Origin: Candidatus Phaeomarinibacter sp.
Lineage (GTDB): Bacteria > Pseudomonadota > Alphaproteobacteria > CGMCC-115125
Direction: 5' to 3'
NCBI GenBank assembly: GCA_028279995.1
Contig: JANQMQ010000035.1
Location: 1 to 5,012, forward strand
DNA length: 5,012 nt
Shown: positions 1 to 5,012 of the stretch, one piece after another
How the letters are laid out: the number at the start of each line of letters is the position of its first letter
Numbering within the stretch: position 1 is the first letter of the stretch
Translations under genes and position numbers: made by a program
Notes under the pieces: model-generated
The model's database searches: none
What the model saw: the letters and a program-made list of their open reading frames with translations, nothing else
What the model was told of the DNA's origin: nothing

Positions 1-158
1 AGCAATCCGGGACCGACACCGATGTCCAGCGCGGACATGCCCGGACGCAGCGCCATAGCCGCCATCACGTGGGTCCGCTGTCCGACAACGTCCGGCGTCA
101 GATACATCGCCTCGACGGCCTTCGCCGTGCGCTCATCAAAGTCGATCATATCGGACAT
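1..158 (-). CDS. SAM-dependent class I methyltransferase, N-terminal part (runs off window)
   Basis: Only the first 52 codons are present; the gene continues beyond position 1. The fragment ends in the glycine-rich SAM-binding motif I, seen as ALDIGVGPG at residues 43-51, with the usual Asp45 after the first beta strand. The second glycine-loop position is Val where most relatives have Cys (GCGPG). The lead-in (FDERTAKAVEAMY, then TPDVVGQR at 21-28) resembles the UbiE-like methyltransferase group with a Y-x-TPDVV-x-QR segment. The start at 158 is preceded by AGGGGA six bases upstream; Met4 is a weaker alternative. It lies 102 bp downstream of the carboxymuconolactone-decarboxylase-family gene on the same strand, so co-transcription is plausible. 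The methyl acceptor cannot be inferred, because the substrate-binding part is missing. Class assignment is fairly sure; substrate unknown. Confidence 0.8.
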   Translation of the reverse strand, partial: MSDMIDFDERTAKAVEAMYLTPDVVGQRTHVMAAMALRPGMSALDIGVGPGL

Positions 159-260
159 GTACTTTCCCCTATTGTGATCCCACCCACACACCTTGCCCCA
201 GGCTGCCCTGGTCGCGGAATGATGCAGGTCAGCCGGATCGATGTCTTGATGATGGCGGGT

Positions 261-905
261 CTACTTGTCGTCCGTGCCATCCACCATCGACATCACATCA
301 TTGTCCCCACCCTCCGGGGCTGCAATCTCGACGACGCGGTCATCCACATCATCATATTCCAGCCGCAAGGCGCGGCTCATGATTGCGTGCATCATGTAGG
401 TGCAGGTGATGTAGGTGAACTCGAGGATTTCTTCGTCGGACAAATGCTTCCTGAGCGTCGCGAACACGCCGTCAGGAACACGGCCGCGCTGCAGCACCAG
501 ACCGTCCGTATACGCCAGCACCGCGCGCTCTACCTCAGAGAAACAGTCGGCCACATTCCAGTGAGGAATGGCCTCGATCTGCTCTTCGGTCAGGCCGACA
601 TCCCGGCTGGCCTTGCAGTGCTGCGAAAACACGAACTGTGACCCCACCACATAACCAGCCCGCGTCTGCCCCAGCTCGCGCAGCTTGGGGTCAATGACCC
701 GCGCTTCATCTCGGTAGAACTTGAACCCGTCCGTCGTGTGCGCAAAGGCATCGGGCACGATGTTGAAGACCGTCCACCAGTTGCCGGGCGTACCAGTCGC
801 CGTCCCCGGCTCCTTGATCGGATCACGATCCCCGAACAGCAGATCGAAGATCGCATTGGCATAGGGGTTTTCGGCCTCGCGGCCAGCCTGTTTCAGTCTG
901 GGCAT
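261..905 (-). CDS. Carboxymuconolactone decarboxylase (CMD) family protein, AhpD-like fold
   Basis: This encodes 214 aa, the normal size for single-domain CMD-like proteins with an extended N-terminus. The diagnostic region is residues 82-112: RAGYVVGSQFVFSQHCKAS, then the helix DVGLTEEQIEAI, matching the family pattern of a helix ending in (S/A)QH followed by a Gly-Leu-(S/T)-x-E-x-I turn. A second conserved block, ALRLEYDDVDDRVVE (179-193), is typical of the C-terminus of this subgroup. Family members include 4-carboxymuconolactone decarboxylases and AhpD-type peroxidase partners. Here the redox CxxC motif is absent: Cys97 is followed by Ser100, giving C-K-A-S, so AhpD-like disulfide chemistry is unlikely. 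No signal peptide is seen, so it is probably cytoplasmic. The ATG at 905 follows AGGTGA at 909-914. It is divergent from the exported-protein gene at 1103 and upstream of the methyltransferase. Family call is secure; the reaction is not known. Confidence 0.88.
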   Translation of the reverse strand: MPRLKQAGREAENPYANAIFDLLFGDRDPIKEPGTATGTPGNWWTVFNIVPDAFAHTTDGFKFYRDEARVIDPKLRELGQTRAGYVVGSQFVFSQHCKASRDVGLTEEQIEAIPHWNVADCFSEVERAVLAYTDGLVLQRGRVPDGVFATLRKHLSDEEILEFTYITCTYMMHAIMSRALRLEYDDVDDRVVEIAAPEGGDNDVMSMVDGTDDK

Positions 906-1006
906 GTCTCACCTGTCACATGTGCAGAAATGTTGTCTTCCACAAAGCCTATGGCCAGACCGGCCCGGCGCAAACATCCAAAGCCCAGCAATACCGCCAC
1001 AAACAA

Positions 1007-1036
1007 CCAAATATGTACAAAAACGTGTATTTTTGG
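1007..1036. promoter_or_regulatory. Imperfect dyad in the divergent intergenic region, possible operator/promoter zone
   Basis: The arms are CCAAA (1007-1011) and TTTGG (1032-1036), with an inner pair TACA (1016-1019) and TGTA (1026-1029) around AAAACG. It lies in the AT-richest part of the space between the divergent genes starting at 905 and 1103, where promoters for both would be expected. No convincing -35/-10 pair could be fixed on either strand. AT-rich sequence often forms such dyads by chance, so this is tentative. Confidence 0.22.
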
Positions 1037-1060
1037 CCGCGCAAAGAATAAGGTTAACAA

Positions 1061-1078
1061 CCGGCCCCGCATGGCCGG
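1061..1078 (+). other. GC hairpin in the leader of the exported-protein gene
   Basis: CCGGCC (1061-1066) and GGCCGG (1073-1078) form a perfect six-base-pair GC stem with a CCGCAT loop. It ends nine bases before the strong ribosome binding site GGAGGGGAG (1088-1096) of the gene at 1103. There is no T-run after it on the plus strand, so it is not a normal terminator. It could protect the transcript 5' end or modulate translation, or be a chance GC palindrome. Confidence 0.3.
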
Positions 1079-1102
1079 GACCAAGACGGAGGGGAGAACG
1101 TT

Positions 1103-1582
1103 ATGAATGATTTCAAGAAAGTCGCTTCGATCGCCGTCGTATCGACGGGCTTGTTTCTCACCATGCAAAGCATCGGGAATGCAGAGGACACAAATCCAGT
1201 TCCCGATGTCCACGATATCTGGTGGACAACACTTGAAGGCACCGAGAGCATCTACGCAGGCAAGAACATCTCGTCGACTTGCCATCCTTCCTCATCGGTA
1301 GCATACGAAAGTCCACCAGCCAGAAACCCGTTACCCTGCGCAGCTGATGAGATGCAGTCGGGTCACTACAACTATTATGACCGTCTCAACTGGTCGATTG
1401 CAGCCGCAGAACGCCTGAACCAATGGGAAAACAAACTCGAGCCGAGACCCGCAGTCAGCAGAGGCAATAAGCTCAATTGCTGGGACATCCCGGTCAGCAG
1501 GGAAGACCGCATTACCCGCGCCCGCGAATTGGATGTCAATCCGCCTCCGGGACGCAAAGGCAACCAGTGCGACTACAACTGA
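1103..1582 (+). CDS. Small exported protein with four cysteines, unknown function
   Basis: This 159-aa product is not recognised. Residues 1-27 look like a Sec signal peptide: N-terminal lysines (K5, K6), a hydrophobic core at about 8-22 (IAVVSTGLFLTM), and a likely signal peptidase I site after GNA (residue 27), giving a mature protein of about 132 aa. The mature part has exactly four cysteines (60, 79, 126, 156), an even number that would suit two periplasmic disulfides. It is rich in Asn, Pro and Trp, with a WWTTLEG segment at 40-46 and an NYYDRLNWSIAAAERLNQW segment at 90-108 that looks helical. No membrane helix follows the signal and no lipobox is present. The ATG has an excellent site, GGAGGGGAG at 1088-1096. 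It sits between two minus-strand enzyme groups, divergent from one and convergent with the other, so it is its own transcription unit. Base composition seems somewhat less GC-rich than its neighbours. The gene looks real; its function is unknown. Confidence 0.75.
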   Translation: MNDFKKVASIAVVSTGLFLTMQSIGNAEDTNPVPDVHDIWWTTLEGTESIYAGKNISSTCHPSSSVAYESPPARNPLPCAADEMQSGHYNYYDRLNWSIAAAERLNQWENKLEPRPAVSRGNKLNCWDIPVSREDRITRARELDVNPPPGRKGNQCDYN

Positions 1583-1603
1583 TTCACCGCTGGTGAATGA
1601 GTT
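1577..1603. terminator. Inverted repeat at the convergent junction, probable bidirectional terminator
   Basis: AACT-G-ATTCACC, loop GCT, GGTGAAT-G-AGTT makes a stem of 11 pairs broken by one G/G mismatch. It contains the TGA stop of the plus-strand gene (1580-1582) and the TGA stop of the minus-strand gene (1584-1586). The element reads the same from both strands. The T-tract is weak (AGTTTC on plus, AGTTGT on minus), so termination may be inefficient or helped by Rho. Confidence 0.5.
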
Positions 1604-2534
1604 TCATGCCGGCGACGGGACTGCGGGCCTTGACGACGTAGTCGGTGCGGATGGAACCAAAATAGACGTCCTTCATGTCTGGCCCACCCCATGTGACATT
1701 CGTGGGGTGGTCCAGGACGCCTCCGGACGGGTCGTGCGCAATGGTGAAGACTTTCCGCTCCGGCGTGATCGCCACCACCTTGTTCGCAGCGGGTAGCGTG
1801 ACCCAAAGGTTGCCCTCGACATCGAACCCATTGCCATCCGTGAATGCCCAATTTGCCATCTCATCCGGCGTCGGCAGGTTGTTGGGATCTGTCTGTCCGG
1901 ATGGGATGATGCCGAGCATCGGCCCATAGTCCTCACGCGGTCCAAGTCGTCCGTCCGCCAACAGTGGATAGCGCACCACATTGCCGCCACTGGTCTGGTT
2001 CACATAAAGGTGGCTCTCATCTTCATCGAGACAGCACCCATTGGCGAATTTGAGACCATCGGCCAGTTTCTCAACTGCGCCATCAGGCGTTACCCGGAAC
2101 ACAAACCCATCCGTCCGCCCGTCCAGTGCCTGCGGCCATTCGTCGGCAAAGGTGGAATGGGTGCAGTAGATCGTGCCATCACGCGCGACAATCGGATAGT
2201 TGCAGGACGTGAGAGTCTTGCCATCGATCTCGCTGGCCAGCACATCGATCGCACCAGTCTCGACATTGAGACGTTGAAGCGGCCCGGGCTCACCTTCATA
2301 GATGCCGAAATTGGCAATGATGATACGGCCCTGCGCATCCATATTGATGCCGTTGGGAGCGCCGCCAGCCTTGCCGACACGGTGCAAGCTACCATCCGGC
2401 AGGATCTCTGCACAGGCAGACTGTTGATCTGACGCCCAGACCTTGCCGTCCCTGCTGATCACCACATCTTCACAGCGGGTAATACCCACCGCAATCTTTT
2501 CCATCGAACTGATATCAATTGTCGCCAGAGGCAT
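1584..2534 (-). CDS. SMP-30/gluconolactonase/LRE-family beta-propeller, probable lactonase-type hydrolase
   Basis: The 316-aa product fits the SMP-30/gluconolactonase/luciferin-regenerating-enzyme family, six-bladed propellers that hydrolyse lactones using one bound divalent metal. Repeated blade signatures are visible: SRDGKVWASD, DAQGRIIIANFG, ARDGTIYCT, DEDESHLYV and DVEGNLWVT. Likely metal ligands are Glu22 (RCEDVVIS), Asn165 (FANGC) and Asp233 (TDGNGFD). The position where relatives usually have Asn-Asp reads Asn112-Tyr113 (SCNYPIV), which may alter substrate binding. No signal peptide is seen, so it is probably cytoplasmic. Two adjacent ATGs (2537, 2534) are possible; the SD AGGAGG is two bases from the first and five from the second, so the second is preferred (the first would give 317 aa). 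It lies 47 bp downstream of the ABM-domain gene on the same strand, suggesting an operon. The family is clear; the natural substrate is unknown. Confidence 0.9.
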   Translation of the reverse strand: MPLATIDISSMEKIAVGITRCEDVVISRDGKVWASDQQSACAEILPDGSLHRVGKAGGAPNGINMDAQGRIIIANFGIYEGEPGPLQRLNVETGAIDVLASEIDGKTLTSCNYPIVARDGTIYCTHSTFADEWPQALDGRTDGFVFRVTPDGAVEKLADGLKFANGCCLDEDESHLYVNQTSGGNVVRYPLLADGRLGPREDYGPMLGIIPSGQTDPNNLPTPDEMANWAFTDGNGFDVEGNLWVTLPAANKVVAITPERKVFTIAHDPSGGVLDHPTNVTWGGPDMKDVYFGSIRTDYVVKARSPVAGMKLIHQR

Positions 2535-2539
2535 CATAC

Positions 2540-2545
2540 CCTCCT
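2540..2545 (-). promoter_or_regulatory. Shine-Dalgarno site that favours the second ATG of the SMP-30 gene
   Basis: The minus strand reads AGGAGG-GT-ATG-ATG. The consensus site is two bases from the first ATG, which is too close, and five from the second, which is within the normal range. Confidence 0.7.
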
Positions 2546-2581
2546 GTCAGCTAGGCTTGAATTTGATCCGTAGGCGTATTT

Positions 2582-2887
2582 TTACAGAAGCTTCCTGACG
2601 CCGGAGACATCGTAGATGTTGACGGCGACCTCCGCGATCTTGGCGTCGCCAAGGGCAGCATTGAAGGTGGCCATGTGCGGGGTCTGAAAGTGGAAATCCA
2701 GCGCCGCCTGATCATCCCACAACTCCCAGATGCGCATGGTGCGGTCATCGGTTATGTCGCGCGAATAGGTGTAATCCTGACACCCCGCTTCTTTGAGCGT
2801 CTCCGCAATCATCGCCTGCCCGGCACCGAGGACTTTTTCCATTTCCTCGACAGTCTCAAACTTTGCCTTCCCTGCAACGATCAGCAT
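2582..2887 (-). CDS. Antibiotic biosynthesis monooxygenase (ABM) domain protein
   Basis: This 101-aa product is the size of a single ABM domain, a dimeric ferredoxin-like fold found in cofactor-poor monooxygenases, YgiN-type quinol monooxygenases and some haem-degrading enzymes. Family features are visible in order: an N-terminal beta strand (MLIVAGKAKF), a helix through EMEKVLGAGQAMIAETLKEAGC (15-36), the strand YTYSRD, then IWELWDD (53-59) and the helix LDFHFQTPHMATFNAAL with His66 and His71 in the usual D-x-H-x-x-(T/S)-P-H arrangement. An upstream in-frame extension overlaps the PH-domain gene and reads like non-coding sequence. The ATG at 2887 was chosen because AGGGA lies seven bases upstream and the family N-terminus begins there. 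It is followed 47 bp later by the SMP-30 gene and preceded by a 61-bp gap after the PH-domain gene. Whether it oxidises a quinol, a lactone precursor or something else cannot be told. Confidence 0.88.
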   Translation of the reverse strand: MLIVAGKAKFETVEEMEKVLGAGQAMIAETLKEAGCQDYTYSRDITDDRTMRIWELWDDQAALDFHFQTPHMATFNAALGDAKIAEVAVNIYDVSGVRKLL

Positions 2888-2948
2888 GTTCGTGTCCCTG
2901 TGGTTGCGGCAGGTCTTGGGGCCCGCCTGAAATATCAATGGGGAAACT

Positions 2949-3449
2949 CTAACGGCGCGCGTGGGCGGCGGCCAGCACCTCTGCTGCAAAGGCGTGGGCG
3001 TCGGCGAGATCATGCATTTCGACCGGAGCAACTGTGGTGTGGGACAACGCCGTTGCATACAACGTCGCGCCACGCCCAAATCGAAGTCCGAACACCGCCC
3101 GTGCATGCCTAACATGAACCTGATCAATGTCGGTGAGCGGCAGGGACTGTATACGCCGCGGAAACGGGCCTTCAACGGCGACAATCCGTTGATCGGTCAG
3201 CAGCAGGACGCTCGTCTTTCGACGCAAGTACGCCCACAGGATCAAGGCCGGGACGCCAACGCTTACAATCGCTGCTGCAAGCAGGGACACGAGCCAAAGC
3301 CCGAAGGCGGCGGCCCAGACGAAAACCAGAACCCAAAGGATGCCGACAACCAGAGCCGGCAGGTAGATACTGCTGTGAAGCTCCGCCCGCCCCTGCACCC
3401 ATTCAGCGGGCCGCAGCACTCCGGGCGAAAGGCGGGTCGTCAAAGTCAT
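2949..3449 (-). CDS. Membrane protein with bacterial PH domain (YdbS/DUF304-like)
   Basis: The 166-aa product begins with a short cytoplasmic stretch containing LRPAEWV (12-18), like the L-R-P-G-E motif of this family. Two hydrophobic helices follow, at about 28-49 and 51-74. The bPH domain occupies about 78-163, with the typical LLTDQRIVAVEG (83-94), the I-x-S-L-P-L-x-D-I-D-Q-V strand (100-111) and FGLRFGRGATLYATA (120-134). Such proteins are inner-membrane proteins of mostly unknown role. The start is uncertain: GGAGG directly touches the ATG at 3449, leaving no spacing, whereas a TTG two codons in (3441-3443) lies six bases from the same site and may be the true start. The product then loses only two residues. 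It precedes the ABM gene by 61 bp on the same strand; shared transcription is possible but not shown. Confidence 0.87.
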   Translation of the reverse strand: MTLTTRLSPGVLRPAEWVQGRAELHSSIYLPALVVGILWVLVFVWAAAFGLWLVSLLAAAIVSVGVPALILWAYLRRKTSVLLLTDQRIVAVEGPFPRRIQSLPLTDIDQVHVRHARAVFGLRFGRGATLYATALSHTTVAPVEMHDLADAHAFAAEVLAAAHARR

Positions 3450-3454
3450 CCTCC
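3450..3454 (-). promoter_or_regulatory. Shine-Dalgarno site abutting the annotated ATG of the PH-domain gene
   Basis: The minus strand reads GGAGG-ATG-ACT-TTG. With zero spacing to ATG and six bases to TTG, the site supports a TTG start at 3443 better than the ATG at 3449. Confidence 0.5.
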
Positions 3455-3554
3455 GTTTTCGGTCTGCAACCGCTTAACCCTATGTTCACTTTGGTCACAA
3501 AACACCCCAGCTAACATACGGTTTTTACACACAAATTCGCTTGAATGGGATGAG

Positions 3555-3585
3555 TTGACGCACCATGTGCAGTATGCGAGATATT
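3555..3585 (+). promoter_or_regulatory. Weak sigma-70-like promoter candidate for the 55-aa membrane protein
   Basis: TTGACG at 3555-3560 matches five of six -35 consensus bases. GATATT at 3580-3585 matches four of six -10 bases, but the 19-bp spacer is longer than ideal. It points toward the gene at 3690 and would give a leader of about 100 bases. Inference from sequence only. Confidence 0.25.
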
Positions 3586-3678
3586 TTGCGTAGCTTTCAT
3601 ACCAGCACCCAAGAGTGCGGAACGATTGGTACGCAAACTGAGGAAGCGAACAGGCCCGGCACACGGGCGCCCAGGATC

Positions 3679-3693
3679 AGGAGCGAGATGTGA
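3679..3693 (+). promoter_or_regulatory. Ribosome binding site with overlapping ATG-TGA start-stop and GTG start
   Basis: AGGAG-CGAG-ATG-TGA: the same SD serves an ATG four bases away that is immediately followed by TGA, and the GTG formed by the last G of that ATG, six bases away. Only the GTG frame is open. The start-stop could lower or regulate translation of the 55-aa protein; this is inference. Confidence 0.45.
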
Positions 3694-3857
3694 GCGTAGC
3701 AGAGACCGGCCAGGACCATTCCTCTATGGCTTCGTCAGGCGCTGACGCATCTGTCACTGACAGCGCCAAAAAGTCTGAAAGCCGCGCCTGCAAAATGCAC
3801 ATCGTTGGCGGCATCGCCATGCTCGCAGCAGGCCTTGCGCTTCTGGTAGTCACATAA
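3690..3857 (+). CDS. 55-aa single-pass membrane protein, unknown function
   Basis: This short gene starts at GTG (3690) and ends at TAA (3855-3857). An AGGAG ribosome binding site at 3679-3683 sits six bases before the GTG, and an in-frame stop at 3639 with no start between excludes a longer form. The product has a polar Ser/Ala/Asp-rich N-terminal half (about 1-30), a basic patch with K27, K28, R32, K35 and H37, and one hydrophobic C-terminal helix at about 38-54 (IVGGIAMLAAGLALLVV). It ends right after the helix, so it looks like a tail-anchored inner-membrane protein with the N-terminus inside. Codon use is regular and GC-ending, as in the neighbouring genes. An ATG overlapping the GTG (3688-3690) is followed at once by TGA, so it cannot encode a protein. 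It stands alone between a minus-strand PH-domain gene and the chemoreceptor terminator. I do not recognise a family. Confidence 0.65.
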   Translation: MSVAETGQDHSSMASSGADASVTDSAKKSESRACKMHIVGGIAMLAAGLALLVVT

Positions 3858-3990
3858 GCGACCTGATCTGGAACGCAGACTGCTTCGCGCCGCTCTCCTA
3901 ACGAACATTCACATCTCAGAGTCAGTGATGGCATCTCTGGCGAACGATACTGGGTCCTGACACGACCTCGCGTCGAGATTCCCCATATAG

Positions 3991-4024
3991 AAACGCCCGC
4001 AGCCTTATTGAGCTGCGGGCGTTT
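3991..4024 (-). terminator. Rho-independent terminator of the chemoreceptor gene, possibly bidirectional
   Basis: AAACGCCCGCAGC (3991-4003) and GCTGCGGGCGTTT (4012-4024) form a perfect 13-bp GC-rich stem with an 8-base loop. It begins 23 bases downstream of the chemoreceptor stop on the minus strand and is followed there by TTTCTATAT. On the plus strand the T-run is only TTT, but the element could also end transcription from the 55-aa gene 133 bases upstream. Confidence 0.92.
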
Positions 4025-4046
4025 ACCTGATCCAGAGGTGTGACGG

Positions 4047-5012
4047 TCAGGCGACCTGTTGCACCTGGTTGCTCGCGGCGCGGGCGGCAACGAAGTCGCT
4101 GAGCGGTGCGCGCTCCTCCTCCGTGCCGGCAAAGCGCAGATAAAGAGCCTGATTGTCCATGCGATCCACATAGGCCGGTTGCGGCATGTGCACGCCGGGG
4201 ATGTGTACCGTCATGGGGTCGCCCTGTCCCAAACCCTCAACAGCGGATACGCGGCACCCGTTGATGGTGAGGTCATGCATTTCCGATTCTCGGCGGCCCT
4301 GTCCCGTCTCCATCGAAACGACGATTGCGGACGTTGCGTACACGCGCGGGTCTTCACGCCGTGACATGCCATCATGATTGCGCAACGCATGGATGGTCTC
4401 GGACACCTTGGCCTCAAGCAGCGATGACGCATCCGACAGCCCCTTGGCCACATCCTGCAGCGAGGTGGACATCTGCTGAAGTTCCGACATTTCCGTCGCA
4501 ACTTCCGAGATACGCCCTGAGACCTCCCGGGTACCGGTGGCGGTCTGCTGCACGTTCTCGGCAATCTCAGTCGTGGCCTTGCTCTGGTCTCGCAGAACAG
4601 AGTCCACTTCTGCTGCAATCTCCTGCAGCTTTGTCACCGTTTCGCCAATGCGTTCGATGCCGGACACAGCGTTGCCCGTTTCCGCCTGCACCCGATCCAC
4701 CTGATTGGCGATCTCCTGGGTGGCTTTGGCCGTTTGTGCTGCCAGTGCCTTCACTTCACCGGCCACCACTGCAAAGCCCTTGCCGGCTTCACCGGCGCGC
4801 GCGGCTTCGATGGTGGCGTTCAGCGCCAGCAGGTTGGTCTGGTCAGCCACGTCGCGGATCAGGTCCACAAAGCTGCCGATGTGCTGAACTTCCTGATTGA
4901 GCCCATTGACCACCCCGGAAATCTGCTCGGCTTCATTTGAGACTTCTGCGATCGCGGAATTGGTCCTGTCCATCTGACGCGACACCTCACCGACGCTGGC
5001 GGAAGAACTGTC
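4047..5012 (-). CDS. Methyl-accepting chemotaxis protein with C-terminal PilZ domain, C-terminal part
   Basis: The frame is open to the right edge, so the 321 residues here are the C-terminal part; the GTG at 4985 is internal, not a start. Residues 1 to about 210 are the chemoreceptor signalling coiled coil. The highly conserved hairpin tip is at 57-91 ([19 protein letters not shown], then [15 protein letters not shown]), which contacts CheA and CheW. The descending arm runs on to about 209 in heptads. A PilZ domain follows, with the c-di-GMP-binding R-x-x-x-R motif at 219-223 (REDPR) and the D-x-(S/T)-x-x-G motif at 247-252 (DLTING, Thr in place of the commoner Ser). There is no C-terminal NWETF-type CheR/CheB tether. 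The sensory and membrane parts lie outside the window, so the ligand is unknown. By analogy with known MCP-PilZ receptors it probably adjusts motility in response to c-di-GMP. A strong terminator lies 23 bases downstream. Confidence 0.95.
   Translation of the reverse strand, partial: DSSSASVGEVSRQMDRTNSAIAEVSNEAEQISGVVNGLNQEVQHIGSFVDLIRDVADQTNLLALNATIEAARAGEAGKGFAVVAGEVKALAAQTAKATQEIANQVDRVQAETGNAVSGIERIGETVTKLQEIAAEVDSVLRDQSKATTEIAENVQQTATGTREVSGRISEVATEMSELQQMSTSLQDVAKGLSDASSLLEAKVSETIHALRNHDGMSRREDPRVYATSAIVVSMETGQGRRESEMHDLTINGCRVSAVEGLGQGDPMTVHIPGVHMPQPAYVDRMDNQALYLRFAGTEEERAPLSDFVAARAASNQVQQVA

Noticed and set aside
69..641. A 190-codon plus-strand frame antisense to the CMD-family gene and the methyltransferase start.
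   Set aside because: Both genes on the minus strand have clear family motifs and ribosome binding sites; the His-rich plus frame is their mirror translation.
893..1072. A 59-codon minus-strand frame with one hydrophobic stretch, overlapping the start of the CMD-family gene by 13 bases.
   Set aside because: The hydrophobic run comes from the AT-rich intergenic sequence, codons are AT-ending unlike the neighbours, there is no clear SD, and the region is where divergent promoters must lie. The overlap is probably chance.
2888..2948. GC-rich possible hairpin (GGCGGG with CCTGCC) between the PH and ABM genes.
   Set aside because: The stem is only six pairs with a G-T pair and has no T-run, so it cannot be called a terminator.
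2888..3184. N-terminal extension of the ABM protein to a start at 3184, giving 200 aa.
   Set aside because: The extra region overlaps the PH-domain gene out of frame, and the ABM fold with its own SD starts cleanly at 2887.
3677..4171. A 164-codon minus-strand frame covering the 55-aa gene, the terminator and the chemoreceptor end.
   Set aside because: It runs through a strong terminator hairpin and is antisense to or out of frame with two better supported genes; the product is Arg/Ser/Pro-rich, as out-of-frame translations usually are.
4325..4900. A 191-codon plus-strand frame opposite the chemoreceptor.
   Set aside because: It is Pro/Arg/Ser/Trp-rich antisense translation of the conserved MCP coiled coil and has no family features.

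Overview
The window reads as a piece of a moderately GC-rich alphaproteobacterial chromosome. The support is indirect: a chemoreceptor signalling domain fused to a C-terminal PilZ domain (common in that class), the codon use, and the mix of lactonase/monooxygenase-type enzymes. No RNA gene, insertion sequence, phage gene or CRISPR array is visible. Genus cannot be named from sequence alone.

Layout, left to right. Positions 1-905 hold two minus-strand genes: a carboxymuconolactone-decarboxylase-family protein, then 102 bp downstream the first 52 codons of a class I SAM-dependent methyltransferase that runs off the left edge. Positions 906-1102 are an AT-richer divergent intergenic region with two dyads. 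On the plus strand, 1103-1582 encodes a small exported protein with four cysteines and no recognised family. It ends one base from the stop of a convergent minus-strand gene, and an 11-bp-arm inverted repeat covers both stop codons. From 3449 down to 1584 three minus-strand genes follow one another with short gaps: a two-helix bacterial PH-domain membrane protein, an antibiotic-biosynthesis-monooxygenase (ABM) fold protein, and an SMP-30/gluconolactonase-type beta-propeller. The last two look like an operon.

Positions 3450-4046 look empty at first sight but contain a short plus-strand gene (3690-3857, GTG start, 55 aa, single C-terminal membrane helix) with a good ribosome binding site, and a strong hairpin terminator at 3991-4024. 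The right end (4047-5012) is the C-terminal part of a methyl-accepting chemotaxis protein whose tail is a PilZ domain carrying both c-di-GMP-binding motifs, so this receptor probably couples c-di-GMP to chemotaxis.

How the parts work together: ABM plus SMP-30 suggests oxidation of a small organic compound followed by lactone hydrolysis, and the CMD-family/methyltransferase pair may belong to a similar small-molecule pathway. This is inferred from family and spacing only. The chemoreceptor is a separate transcription unit. The least explained items are the exported four-cysteine protein, the 55-aa membrane protein with its start-stop leader, and the convergent inverted repeat.
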